DNA of 57,831 nt, taken from positions 1 to 57,831 of IMG/VR virus record IMGVR_UViG_3300006789_000027; one strand, written 5' to 3'. Made by a program: the position numbers and the translations under genes. Shown in pieces: positions 16,464 to 23,998 of this stretch. How positions within the stretch are numbered: position 1 is the stretch's first letter; each line of letters opens with the position of its first letter. Origin of the DNA: a virus. The notes below the pieces were generated by a model that had not been told where the DNA came from, did not search any database, and was given only the letters and a program-made list of their open reading frames with translations.

Positions 16464-17425
16464 TGACCCAAGATATTATTGTTGTAACTGGAGGAGCCGG
16501 TTTTATAGGCTCTAGATTTATTAAATACGTTTTCGATACCACGAAAAGCGATATCGTCTGTGTAGACAAAATGACCTATGCTGCTGACAGAGATAGAATT
16601 GAAGACTATATTTGGCAAGATGATAGATTTTCTTTTATTCAGAAAGATATCTGTGATTTAAAATTGAAAGATTTGCCAAAAGATTTCACGCATCTCGTGA
16701 ACTTTGCAGCAGAGTCTCATGTGGATAATTCGATTGAAGATGGCAGTCCTTTTCTAAAAAGTAATTTTGAAGGAGTGTATAACCTTATTCAAGTAGTATT
16801 GAAAAGAGGTTTAAAAGGTTTTGAACGTTTTGTACAGATTTCTACGGATGAAGTTTACGGAGATATGAAAACTGTAAAGAAGTATGGGGCAAGTGAGAGC
16901 CATGTTTTAAAGCCTAGCTCTTTCTACTCCTCCACGAAAGCTTCTGCAGAAATGCTTGTAATGTCGGCATACAAAACATATGGAGTTCCATATTTGATTA
17001 CCCGAAGCTGTAATAACTTCGGACCAAATCAACACGAAGAAAAATTTCTCCCTAAGCTGTTCAAATCTATTAGTGAAGGGGATAAAGTTCCAGTTTATGG
17101 AGATGGTCACCAGGTACGAGAATGGATGCACGTAGATGATAACGTTCGTCTCGTTCATACCCTAATGAATAGCAACGGAAAGACTGATGTTGTAAATATC
17201 GGTTCTGGTTTTGGATATACAAATTTAGAGATTATAGAATTGGCATCCAAAGCCCTTGGCAAAAAGGTTAAGGTAAAGCACGTTAAAGATAGACGAGGTC
17301 ATGATAGAGTATATCAGCTAGATTGTGAATACCTAAAAGAGCGTGTTGGTGACTATATGTTCCTATGTTTGGAAGGATTTTTTAAAGATGAAGTTAGACG
17401 GATTGACTGTATTGTTGACAGGTAG
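16463..17425 (+). CDS. rmlB: dTDP-glucose 4,6-dehydratase
   Basis: 320 aa SDR. TGGAGFIGS dinucleotide loop, NFAAESHVDNS, QISTDEVYGD, catalytic YSSTKASAE and RSCNNFGPNQ are diagnostic. Makes dTDP-4-dehydro-6-deoxyglucose. The last ~20 residues overlap the start of the next gene and lack similarity to normal RmlB ends. Confidence 0.9.
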   Translation: MTQDIIVVTGGAGFIGSRFIKYVFDTTKSDIVCVDKMTYAADRDRIEDYIWQDDRFSFIQKDICDLKLKDLPKDFTHLVNFAAESHVDNSIEDGSPFLKSNFEGVYNLIQVVLKRGLKGFERFVQISTDEVYGDMKTVKKYGASESHVLKPSSFYSSTKASAEMLVMSAYKTYGVPYLITRSCNNFGPNQHEEKFLPKLFKSISEGDKVPVYGDGHQVREWMHVDDNVRLVHTLMNSNGKTDVVNIGSGFGYTNLEIIELASKALGKKVKVKHVKDRRGHDRVYQLDCEYLKERVGDYMFLCLEGFFKDEVRRIDCIVDR

Positions 17426-18122
17426 CAATGGAACTCTAGGAAAAGAGCTTGTTCCACTGCTAAGAGCCAAAGGGGCAAAATTATTGCTTCCTTCACATAA
17501 AGACTTTCCTGTAGAGGATATTCTTAGGGTTAATGAATATGCCAGAGAGAATCGATTTGATGTAATTATTCATGCTGCCGCTTGGACAGATGTTCCGGGA
17601 GCAGAGAAAAAGAAGAATTATCAAAAAGTAATAGACGTTAATATTAATGGAACCTGCAATATGAAGTATATCGCAGGAATTCATGAAGCCAAGCTAATTT
17701 ATATTTCCACTGATTATGTGTATCCTGGAATTAATGGATGTTATGATGTAAAAGATGCTGCTAAACCTACCACCTTTTACGGGTTTACAAAGCTGGCAGG
17801 AGAGAGTTATGTGGATATTAAGAAGGATATGGTTATTAGAACTTCCTTTATAAAGAGAGGAACATGGGGACCTGCGAGAAAGCAACTTCAGGCAGTATTT
17901 GATGATGTATACACCTCCAAAGATTGGGTGGACATTATAGCCGAAAAAATCATTCAGCTAATATCAAAGAAAAAGAAAGGTCTTTTTAACGTAGGAACTA
18001 GCAGAAAAAGTCTTGTAACCCTCGCAGAAGCTGAATATCCTGAAGTATCTAAGATTCTAGCAGCCGATTTGAATTTAGGTTACGAATATCCGTTGGATAC
18101 CTCCATGAAATCCTCTATATAA
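17388..18122 (+). CDS. rmlD: dTDP-4-dehydrorhamnose reductase-like SDR
   Basis: 244 aa from the ATG at 17388 (MKLDGLTVLLTGSNG...); GGAAGGA lies upstream. TGSNGTLG nucleotide loop, HAAAWTDVPGAE (RmlD substrate loop), ISTDYVY and the catalytic FYGFTKLAGE identify it. The expected product is dTDP-L-rhamnose or a 6-deoxyhexose variant. Shorter than usual (~290 aa). With rmlA and rmlB it forms an overlapping three-gene unit. Confidence 0.85.
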   Translation: MKLDGLTVLLTGSNGTLGKELVPLLRAKGAKLLLPSHKDFPVEDILRVNEYARENRFDVIIHAAAWTDVPGAEKKKNYQKVIDVNINGTCNMKYIAGIHEAKLIYISTDYVYPGINGCYDVKDAAKPTTFYGFTKLAGESYVDIKKDMVIRTSFIKRGTWGPARKQLQAVFDDVYTSKDWVDIIAEKIIQLISKKKKGLFNVGTSRKSLVTLAEAEYPEVSKILAADLNLGYEYPLDTSMKSSI

Positions 18123-18138
18123 AACGAGGTTATAACTA

Positions 18139-18567
18139 ATGGCATTACCAACATATTCAGGAGGACACGGCAGAGCCGGAGGTCCTAGTACCCAACACCA
18201 GAAAGAATACTTGAGCATGGAAGTTAATTCTGCATCAGGAACCGCCGCAGGAAATATCATTCAGATTGATCCTGAATCTGACGAGCATGTTTGCATGTGG
18301 GGAGGGTCTTTCTCTTTTGCCGGGAATCCATCAACCGCCGATACAAGTGTTACATATTCTGTCAGCGGACTTACAGAGGGAGTTGTATATCAGGATAAAA
18401 TCGGGGCTACTTCCACTTTGAAAGGAAATCCGGGAGTTATGAATAATTTTACATTGCCTATGCCTGTAAAATTCAGCAAAGGTGACTCTGTAGCTGTAAA
18501 TGTATCCGATATTACGGCGGGAAGTGAGTTTTATGCTAATTTTCACTACACAGTTGTTAAGGGGTAA
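18139..18567 (+). CDS. Beta-rich structural protein, paralogue 1
   Basis: 142 aa beginning MALPTYSGGHG, without charged clusters, rich in Gly, Ser, Thr and alternating hydrophobics, typical of small virion surface or decoration proteins. Same start sequence and length as the next gene, so the two are a tandem duplication. Virion location is an inference. Confidence 0.55.
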   Translation: MALPTYSGGHGRAGGPSTQHQKEYLSMEVNSASGTAAGNIIQIDPESDEHVCMWGGSFSFAGNPSTADTSVTYSVSGLTEGVVYQDKIGATSTLKGNPGVMNNFTLPMPVKFSKGDSVAVNVSDITAGSEFYANFHYTVVKG

Positions 18568-18573
18568 TAAATA

Positions 18574-19002
18574 ATGGCATTACCAACATACTCAGGAGGG
18601 AATACTTTTGCAGGAAAAACCTCTACAGCAAGAATTAGGGAGTTTAAATCTTTAACCTGTGTAAACTACGTCAAGACTACAGGCTCCGAAAACGACGATG
18701 AAATCATTGCCGCTCCAGCAAGCGGAAAAACAATTAATGTGTGGGCTCTACACGTAGGGTATACTTCCACTGCGGCTACTGCAGGGGTATGGTATGCTTT
18801 GCATGATGATGGAAGGTCTAAAGATTTTCATATAGGAAGCATGAGAAGCCACAGTACTACTAACATTGGAAATTCCGATTGGACCGTGCTAGATATGCCT
18901 ATCTCTGTAGGAGATGCCGAACCGCTAAACATTACATTTGGCACCGATTCAGGAAATAGAGTTATTAGCATAAACGTTTTTTATACTGTAGACAATGTCT
19001 GA
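18574..19002 (+). CDS. Beta-rich structural protein, paralogue 2
   Basis: 142 aa beginning MALPTYSGGNT. The first 27 bases differ from those of the gene at 18139 at only two positions, while the rest has diverged strongly. The shared leader could be an attachment peptide. It overlaps the third gene by 8 nt. Confidence 0.55.
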   Translation: MALPTYSGGNTFAGKTSTARIREFKSLTCVNYVKTTGSENDDEIIAAPASGKTINVWALHVGYTSTAATAGVWYALHDDGRSKDFHIGSMRSHSTTNIGNSDWTVLDMPISVGDAEPLNITFGTDSGNRVISINVFYTVDNV

Positions 19003-19552
19003 TACAACGGTAAATGTCTCCGGCTCTGATGGCACATATGGCATCGACGCCGTTCAAGTAGGAGATCCCGCTTCTTCTGGGGATTACAGGCAAGTTCTTG
19101 TAGTTGGAGATTTCACTAATTCTGGTGTAGATGGGTCTATGGCTACCGTGTCTACTAGTGCTTTGCATGTAGCAACGAAACCAGGAGATTCTTATTTTTC
19201 TGTGTGTTCCATAAATTTCTCGGGAACCGCCGCCCCAGCCTCCCTCGCGTCGGCGGAATTAATGCCAGCCCCTGGAGCTGAGTTAAAATACATTATACAC
19301 GGAGTAACATGTTCCACGAGAGGCTCAGGTGCCAGTTCAGCGGCTACAATCTATTTTCACCAGAGCGCAGCCTTCACTGAACCTTTTTTCTATAGTGCCT
19401 CACATATAGGAAAAATGACAGCAACACATAACGCAATGTTTTCCCATGGAGTTGCAATACCTACAAATACAGCAGTAGGTATTACCCATGAAGAAACTAC
19501 GACTCAAGTCTATATTCTAGCGACAGTATATTACCAAGTGGTTTCTGTATAA
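18995..19552 (+). CDS. Beta-rich structural protein, related to the two upstream
   Basis: 185 aa. Lacks the MALPTYSGG leader but its C-terminal two thirds, ending in an alternating VYILATVYYQVVSV strand, has the same composition and strand pattern as its neighbours (each ends in FHYTV or FYTV). Probably a third member of a virion surface-protein group. Confidence 0.5.
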   Translation: MSDTTVNVSGSDGTYGIDAVQVGDPASSGDYRQVLVVGDFTNSGVDGSMATVSTSALHVATKPGDSYFSVCSINFSGTAAPASLASAELMPAPGAELKYIIHGVTCSTRGSGASSAATIYFHQSAAFTEPFFYSASHIGKMTATHNAMFSHGVAIPTNTAVGITHEETTTQVYILATVYYQVVSV

Positions 19553-19573
19553 CAAGTTACCTAGATAAAATGT

Positions 19574-20416
19574 ATGAAAAGACTTGCAATTCTTTTAGGA
19601 CTTTTAGTATCTTGCAATTCCCCGCAGGTCATCGTCGAAGACACTATCGAAGAAGTTTCTCTTACTGAGAGATACCAAATAGTAAAAACTATCGAGGATG
19701 CTGTTAATGCTACCGTTCAGGTAGATTTTGGACTTGCAACTGGTACCGGCTTTGTTGTCGGGCATAAAATTGACCCTGTAACCAAATCCTATTATTACGA
19801 AATTCTGTCTGCAGCTCATGTATTTGAAGAGGATATTCCTGTAGATGGATCTCCGGTTCCTCCTGTAAGAGTAGTTTTTTCCATAAACAAAAAGAAAAGT
19901 TTTTCATTGGGTACTCTAGAGAAGATTGATATTGAGGCAGATATAGCCCTAATCAAAGTATATGATTTCATATCGGACAAGCCAAGGTGTCCAATATTTG
20001 AAATTGAAAAAGGTACCGAGTACTTGAATTATCATACAGATGTAGCTATTGTAGGATATCCTCAAGGGATTGGTCCTATTGTTACTAGAGGTCATATTTC
20101 AGGCATTGAGATGTTGGAGTGGGACAAAGAATCTTTTCTTACGACTGCACAATCAGCCCCTGGAACCAGTGGAGGTCCCGTAATTAATTTAAAGACGGGA
20201 CGTATTATAGGAATGTTGAGAGCAGTTTTGGTACTTCGTCCTTCAGGTCAATTGCTTACATGGTGTTCTATTGTAACTCCCGTGTCCCGTATTCAACGAT
20301 TTTTAGGTGAATATTATGTTGAAGATTATCCGTATATTATTAAGCCAGCTGAGGTGTCCCGGGGAGTTTCCTTTCAAGAGAAAGGGAACTTTCTTTTGTT
20401 TTATCCCGACGAATAA
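19574..20416 (+). CDS. Trypsin-like serine protease, predicted lipoprotein
   Basis: 280 aa. The N-terminus is a lipoprotein signal (MKRLAILLGLLVSC, lipid-attached Cys14). The catalytic triad of the trypsin/HtrA fold is visible: His82 in SAAHV, Asp123 in EADIALIKV, Ser199 in APGTSGGPV. It would be exported and tethered to a membrane of the infected cell, where it might cut surface or envelope proteins. There is no PDZ domain, unlike HtrA/DegP. Unusual cargo for a phage. Confidence 0.82.
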   Translation: MKRLAILLGLLVSCNSPQVIVEDTIEEVSLTERYQIVKTIEDAVNATVQVDFGLATGTGFVVGHKIDPVTKSYYYEILSAAHVFEEDIPVDGSPVPPVRVVFSINKKKSFSLGTLEKIDIEADIALIKVYDFISDKPRCPIFEIEKGTEYLNYHTDVAIVGYPQGIGPIVTRGHISGIEMLEWDKESFLTTAQSAPGTSGGPVINLKTGRIIGMLRAVLVLRPSGQLLTWCSIVTPVSRIQRFLGEYYVEDYPYIIKPAEVSRGVSFQEKGNFLLFYPDE

Positions 20417-20433
20417 AGATATATAATTCGATT

Positions 20434-21477
20434 ATGTTAGCGGAGTATATTTGGCTCGACGGAACAAAAGGATTTCCCCAAATCAGGGGAAAGCTTAGAG
20501 TTTTAAAGGATATTCAGGCAAAAGCTCTTGGGAGTTACGAGACTTCCGATTTTCCTGAGTGGGGATTTGATGGTGGAAGCACTAATCAAGGCACTTTAAG
20601 TGATTCTGACTCCGTTCTTAAGCCCTGCAGAATCTACACTAATCCTTTAATGAGCGAAGGTGTTATTGTGTTATGCTCCGTGTACGAGCCTGATGGAACT
20701 TCTTCTGAGAGCAACACTAGAATAAAATTAGAAACTCTTTCCTCTAAGACCAGAAAGGAAGAACCTATTTTTGGTTTTGAGCAAGAATACACCCTTTTCA
20801 AAGGAAATACTCCCGCTGGCTTTACAGAAGGAGTCCCAGCCCCCCAAGGACCTTATTATTGTGGGGTTGGTACGGGTAAAATAGTTCACAGAGAACTCGC
20901 AGAGACACATTTGCAGAAATGCCTTAAAGCAGGGATAGACCTTCACGGAATAAACGCAGAAGTAATGCCGGGACAATGGGAGTTTCAGACTGCCGCTAAC
21001 TCCCCTCTAAAAGCCTCTGATGATTTATGGGCTGCAAGATATGTCTTAGAGAGATTGGCTGAGGAGAGGGGTTTAAATGTGTCCTATGACCCAAAGCCGA
21101 TGGAGGATTGGAACGGAGCGGGATGTCACGCTAATTTCTCCACTAAAGATATGAGAGAAGGAACCAGTGATGACGAGGGAGGTATTAGTGGATACGAATT
21201 TATTAAGCATGCTATTGAACGCCTAGAGTCTAGGCATATGAAACATATTAAAGTGTACGGGACGGGAATTGCTAAAAGACTTACAGGAGAATGTGAAACC
21301 TCTCCTGTTCATGAATTCACGTGGGGAGTGTCTGATAGAGGAGCAAGTATAAGAGTTCCTGCGCATGTAAAAAAGGAAGGAAAGGGCTATCTTGAAGACC
21401 GAAGACCCTGTGCGAACATAGACCCTTATAAAGTTGCCGCAATTATCCTAGAAACTGTGTTAAAATTCGACAGTTAA
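20434..21477 (+). CDS. glnII: Glutamine synthetase, class II (eukaryotic-type)
   Basis: 347 aa, the GSII length, not the ~470 aa of GSI. Signatures in order: EYIWLDG, PEWGFDGGST, FGFEQEYTLF, AEVMPGQWEFQ, WNGAGCHANFST, RLTGECETSP, WGVSDRGASIRVP. Key metal- and ATP-binding residues appear kept. It joins ammonia to glutamate. In an infected cell this could redirect nitrogen; alternatively it was recruited for modifying a phage molecule. No adenylylation site is expected for this class. Confidence 0.88.
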   Translation: MLAEYIWLDGTKGFPQIRGKLRVLKDIQAKALGSYETSDFPEWGFDGGSTNQGTLSDSDSVLKPCRIYTNPLMSEGVIVLCSVYEPDGTSSESNTRIKLETLSSKTRKEEPIFGFEQEYTLFKGNTPAGFTEGVPAPQGPYYCGVGTGKIVHRELAETHLQKCLKAGIDLHGINAEVMPGQWEFQTAANSPLKASDDLWAARYVLERLAEERGLNVSYDPKPMEDWNGAGCHANFSTKDMREGTSDDEGGISGYEFIKHAIERLESRHMKHIKVYGTGIAKRLTGECETSPVHEFTWGVSDRGASIRVPAHVKKEGKGYLEDRRPCANIDPYKVAAIILETVLKFDS

Positions 21478-21480
21478 GAC

Positions 21481-21490
21481 CTTTAATAGA
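21481..21490 (+). promoter_or_regulatory. CTTTAATAGA box before GTG start
   Basis: Variant of the CTTTAATATA box, 2 nt before the GTG of the 57-aa gene at 21493; a further copy, CTTTAATAG at 21672-21680, lies 3 nt before the ATG at 21684. Confidence 0.4.
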
Positions 21491-21492
21491 GT

Positions 21493-21666
21493 GTGAACGA
21501 GCAAAACAACCAAGAGCAGAGATTTCGTGTTGTAATCGATGGAAAGATTGTGAACGAGAACTTCAATTCTATTCAAGAAGCCATGGAGTGGGCTAAGGTC
21601 ATAGTAAAGGAAGATTCTAATATTTCTATAGAAACTTACCTAAAACCTAAACTTTTATTGGACTAA
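21493..21666 (+). CDS. 57-aa protein
   Basis: GTG-start small gene following the CTTTAATAGA box, stop at 21664-21666. Pattern of strands and one amphipathic helix (FRVVIDGKIVNENFNSIQEA, about residues 11-30). Fills the gap between glutamine synthetase and the DUF3310 gene. Function unknown. Confidence 0.5.
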   Translation: MNEQNNQEQRFRVVIDGKIVNENFNSIQEAMEWAKVIVKEDSNISIETYLKPKLLLD

Positions 21667-21683
21667 AGGTACTTTAATAGTAT

Positions 21684-22019
21684 ATGACTGACGACCAATC
21701 ATATCACCGAGAAGACCGTTGGAGCAAGTCTTACGGTCCCTCAGGAGAAGAAGAACATTTGGCGGCTGATGAAAAGACTGCAGAGTATCTCAGAGGTATT
21801 CAACGTCACTATGAGAGTAGAGAGGATAAGGATATTGTAAATCATCCGCCTCACTATAACCAAGGTATTGAAACCACAGATTATATTATTTCTAACAACA
21901 TGAATTTTTGCGAAGGTAATATCGTTAAGTATGTCACTAGATATAAGCTTAAAGGTGGAATGGAAGACCTTAAAAAAGCCAAGTGGTACTTGGAAAAACT
22001 AATTAAATCAACCAAATAA
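21684..22019 (+). CDS. DUF3310 (SaV-like) phage protein
   Basis: 111 aa. The C-terminal half has the DUF3310 signature: VNHPPHYNQGIETTDYI, then FCEGNIVKYVTRYKLKGG and DLKKAKWYLEKLI. Common in phages and sometimes described as a nucleotide-kinase-related domain; the biochemical role is not settled. The N-terminal 50 residues are charged and disordered-looking. Confidence 0.8.
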   Translation: MTDDQSYHREDRWSKSYGPSGEEEHLAADEKTAEYLRGIQRHYESREDKDIVNHPPHYNQGIETTDYIISNNMNFCEGNIVKYVTRYKLKGGMEDLKKAKWYLEKLIKSTK

Positions 22020-22023
22020 TATT

Positions 22024-22164
22024 ATGAAAGAATTTTTGAAAGAAAACAAATGGAAAGTTGCAATGGCTGTACTGGTCATTTTTGGAGTTGGACGTGCGTG
22101 TGGATGGATTACACCAAATACACAAGATGAAGCAGAGGCTTCATATTATAACAACACAAACTAA
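22024..22164 (+). CDS. 46-aa membrane peptide
   Basis: MKEFLKENKW start, one hydrophobic stretch (VAMAVLVIFGVGRACGWI, residues 12-29) and a polar tail. Starts 4 nt after the DUF3310 stop and is followed by a terminator hairpin, so it is the last gene of the unit. Confidence 0.55.
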   Translation: MKEFLKENKWKVAMAVLVIFGVGRACGWITPNTQDEAEASYYNNTN

Positions 22165-22172
22165 TAGGCTTT

Positions 22173-22224
22173 GGAGATGTGCCAGTGCGCTAGTAAGCAA
22201 TAGTACAAAACATCTCCGTTTTTA
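22173..22224 (+). terminator. Intrinsic terminator
   Basis: GGAGATGT at 22173-22180 pairs with ACATCTCC at 22210-22217, followed by GTTTTTAT. The loop is long (29 nt). It closes the unit ending with the 46-aa peptide. Confidence 0.6.
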
Positions 22225-22276
22225 TCATACCTAAAAAAGTCAAAGCAAGGTGCAAAAAAGTCAAAGCAATACCCTG

Positions 22277-22423
22277 ATGAAAGATTTCCTGTCAGCTCTA
22301 AATGTAATTTCTATAGTTGCCATGACAATCACATCTTTTCCTTCGTGGTCCAGTATCATGTTTCTATGGTCTTTCTTTGCCCATATTGTATATGTGATAT
22401 ACTACGAAAAACCCTTAACCTAA
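22277..22423 (+). CDS. 48-aa membrane peptide
   Basis: Starts ATG at 22277 right after a pair of AAAAAAGTCAAA repeats; two hydrophobic stretches (LNVISIVAMTIT and IMFLWSFFAHIVYVIYY). Its TAA stop overlaps the third repeat. The next gene begins 14 nt later. Probably real given the fit between repeats, start and stop; no strong ribosome site is seen. Confidence 0.45.
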   Translation: MKDFLSALNVISIVAMTITSFPSWSSIMFLWSFFAHIVYVIYYEKPLT

Positions 22424-22437
22424 AAAAGTCAAAGGAC

Positions 22438-22776
22438 ATGTCAAAAAAGTCAAACAATAACCCTCCAATGGAATATCTGTATCTTCTCATCGCAAAAGAA
22501 TTAGGACGCGATGGGACTCCTTCTCATAACGAAAAAATTCTTTCAGTCTATAAAAGTCAAAAGGATGCTGAAGTTATGATAGAGGCTCAAAATGAAAATA
22601 AAAGTAACTGGGGATTCAAAATCAACGAAACTGATAAGTTAGAGATTTTAGAAGTTCCTCGTGAAATTACTTTTGGACTTCAACTTCCGTCTTGGACAGA
22701 AGAAATGAAACGCATGGAAGAAATGCTTTCCGAAATGATGGAAAGTGTTTCTGAAACTGAAAAGCAAAGCGACTAA
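22438..22776 (+). CDS. Uncharacterised acidic protein
   Basis: 112 aa from ATG 22438, preceded by AAAGGAC; a longer open frame from 22345 overlaps the membrane peptide and is less likely. The first codons contain a copy of the AAAAAAGTCAAA repeat. Mixed fold (EYLYLLIAKELGRDG...KDAEVMIEAQN) with an acidic C-terminal helix. No family recognised. Confidence 0.5.
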   Translation: MSKKSNNNPPMEYLYLLIAKELGRDGTPSHNEKILSVYKSQKDAEVMIEAQNENKSNWGFKINETDKLEILEVPREITFGLQLPSWTEEMKRMEEMLSEMMESVSETEKQSD

Positions 22777-22814
22777 AAAAGTCAAATCACACACAAAACC
22801 AATTTTATAAAATT

Positions 22815-23054
22815 ATGGAAATGAACGAACAAATTAGAGAACACCTTATGGATACTCTTAAAGCATATAAAGGAAGCATTGATGGCGTTGAGGATTTTAT
22901 CAAAAATCATTCTCAACAACTTGAAAATGCTAAGACTCATAAAAAAACTGTAGAATCCAAGATTGCTGACCTACAAGAACTTTTGGGTGTATCCGATGAG
23001 GATATGAAAACTGAAAATTCTGAGGACACAACGCCTGAAATGAAACTTGTTTAG
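22815..23054 (+). CDS. Small coiled-coil protein
   Basis: 79 aa, almost wholly helical with heptad spacing (LENAKTHKKTVESKIADLQELL), acidic tail. Last gene before a 500-base non-coding stretch. Function unknown. Confidence 0.5.
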   Translation: MEMNEQIREHLMDTLKAYKGSIDGVEDFIKNHSQQLENAKTHKKTVESKIADLQELLGVSDEDMKTENSEDTTPEMKLV

Positions 23055-23068
23055 GGGAGCCGGAAAGC

Positions 23069-23083
23069 CTGCCATTTTGGCAG
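23069..23083. repeat. CTGCCATTTTGGCAG palindrome, outlying copy
   Basis: A 15-bp palindrome identical to those spread through 33.8-38.9 kb, here 14 bases after the stop at 23054 and next to a GGGGAGCC run. It can form a hairpin with a 5-base loop on either strand. Confidence 0.75.
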
Positions 23084-23138
23084 TCGTATCTTGTGAAAAA
23101 ACCCCCACTAAACCAAAACTACTTTAGTTTTAGAAGCC

Positions 23139-23171
23139 GAAGGAATCCTAATAATATTTTAGGATTCCTTC
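23139..23171 (+). terminator. Strong terminator-like hairpin
   Basis: GAAGGAATCCTAA (23139-23151) and its perfect 13-base complement (23159-23171) enclose a 7-base loop, followed by ACTCTTTT. Ends the unit that closes with the gene at 22815. Confidence 0.75.
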
Positions 23172-23404
23172 ACTCTTTTCCCATTAGCACAAAAAGAACA
23201 AAAAATCTTAGGAAAATATTAAAACATCGTAATGCTTACTTTCCTTACACTATTAAAGGGTAAGCACTTAAGGTTCTAAACATAATTCTTTTAGGTATAG
23301 GGCGAGACGAGGGCGAGTAGTCATAAACCCTTTATCTATAAGATAATAGCAAAAATATCTGCGAAATAAATACGAGAAAGTTTGATATTTTTTTTACTTT
23401 TGCC
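23172..23404. other. AT-rich non-coding stretch
   Basis: No open frame with a ribosome site. AT-rich, with TTTGATATTTTTTTT just before the CTTTAATATA box at 23405; it probably holds the promoter region of the structured RNA that follows. Confidence 0.5.
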
Positions 23405-23414
23405 CTTTAATATA
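23405..23414 (+). promoter_or_regulatory. CTTTAATATA box before structured RNA
   Basis: Identical to the boxes before uvsX and the AAA+ gene. It ends one base before the 5' arm of the structured leader at 23416, consistent with transcription starting close to that arm. Confidence 0.5.
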
Positions 23415-23415
23415 C

Positions 23416-23525
23416 TGTAGGGAAAGGGAGGTTCGCCTTTGATTCACTCCTAAGTGGAGTTAGAGAAGGAAAGAATCTAACCTGATTTTCTAACCATAAT
23501 AAAAAAGGAACGCCCTGACCCTACA
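23416..23525 (+). ncRNA. Candidate structured leader RNA
   Basis: The ends pair: TGTAGGG-AA-AGGG (23416-23428) with CCCT-GA-CCCTACA (23513-23525), 7 plus 4 bp around a 2x2 internal loop. Inside are AGG-TTCG-CCT, ACTCC-TAAGT-GGAGT, and GTTAGA...TCTAAC hairpins, making a multibranch fold. It ends 28 bases before the ATG at 23554. Could be a riboswitch-like leader or an independent small RNA. It matches no class I can name. Confidence 0.5.
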
Positions 23526-23553
23526 TTCACAAAAATCTTAAACAATAAAAAAA

Positions 23554-23835
23554 ATGGCTAAAACACCAATTTACTCTAAGTCTTTCCGATACCGCTCTAA
23601 CGGTTCTGAAAGCAATCGTCAAGTTCTTGTAACCGCACAAAACCAAAACACCCTGAAAGGGTTTGATATTACGGGAATGTCTCCTGCCAAGATTACTGAA
23701 ATTCAGTCTACTTGGAATCGTTATGCAAGTCGCAGTATGCCTTTAACCAAGAAAGAGTCTGCTGTGTTGAATCGAGTTTCTGCTCCATTCAAGTCTTTCA
23801 AGACGAGTCGGATTCGCTATTTCCACAACAACTAG
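23554..23835 (+). CDS. Small basic protein
   Basis: 93 aa, positively charged, rich in Ser, Arg and Asn (YSKSFRYRSNGSESNRQVLV...RIRYFHNN). Preceded by the structured leader and followed by an intrinsic terminator, so it is transcribed as a single gene. The basic, aromatic composition suggests nucleic-acid or ribosome binding. Its N-terminal pattern loosely resembles the 59-aa protein at 34924-35103. Confidence 0.55.
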   Translation: MAKTPIYSKSFRYRSNGSESNRQVLVTAQNQNTLKGFDITGMSPAKITEIQSTWNRYASRSMPLTKKESAVLNRVSAPFKSFKTSRIRYFHNN

Positions 23836-23852
23836 GATATAGTAATTTTGTA

Positions 23853-23892
23853 AATGCCTCCTAGATTCTTTCTGGGGGGCATTATTTTTTTG
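23853..23892 (+). terminator. Intrinsic terminator
   Basis: AATGCCTCC (23853-23861) pairs with GGGGGCATT (23875-23883, one G-U), followed by ATTTTTTTGG. Isolates the single gene at 23554. Confidence 0.75.
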
Positions 23893-23912
23893 GTATTTTT
23901 CCAAGTTTATAC

Positions 23913-23940
23913 TTGATATATTTTCATATTATGGTATAAT
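23913..23940 (+). promoter_or_regulatory. Sigma-70 promoter, extended -10
   Basis: TTGATA (23913-23918), 16-bp spacer, TGG before TATAAT (23935-23940). The surrounding 30 bases recur with one change at 26093. Drives the MoxR-type gene, 58 bases downstream. Confidence 0.75.
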
Positions 23941-23998
23941 GGTAGCACCTAGAAAGGGAAAACCCCTCTCATAAACTCGTTTCATAAACAAAACAAAA

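Larger units (their letters stand above)
22233..22786 (+). repeat. AAAAAAGTCAAA repeat family, left cluster (5 copies)
   Basis: Copies at 22233-22245, 22254-22266, 22422-22434, 22443-22454 and 22775-22786. The first four form two pairs, each with exactly 21 bp between starts, i.e. two helical turns on the same DNA face. Copy 3 ends 3 bases before the ATG at 22438 and copy 4 lies inside its first codons; copies 3 and 5 overlap stop codons. Regulator sites are likely; the same element recurs at 33.2-34.8 kb. Confidence 0.75.
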
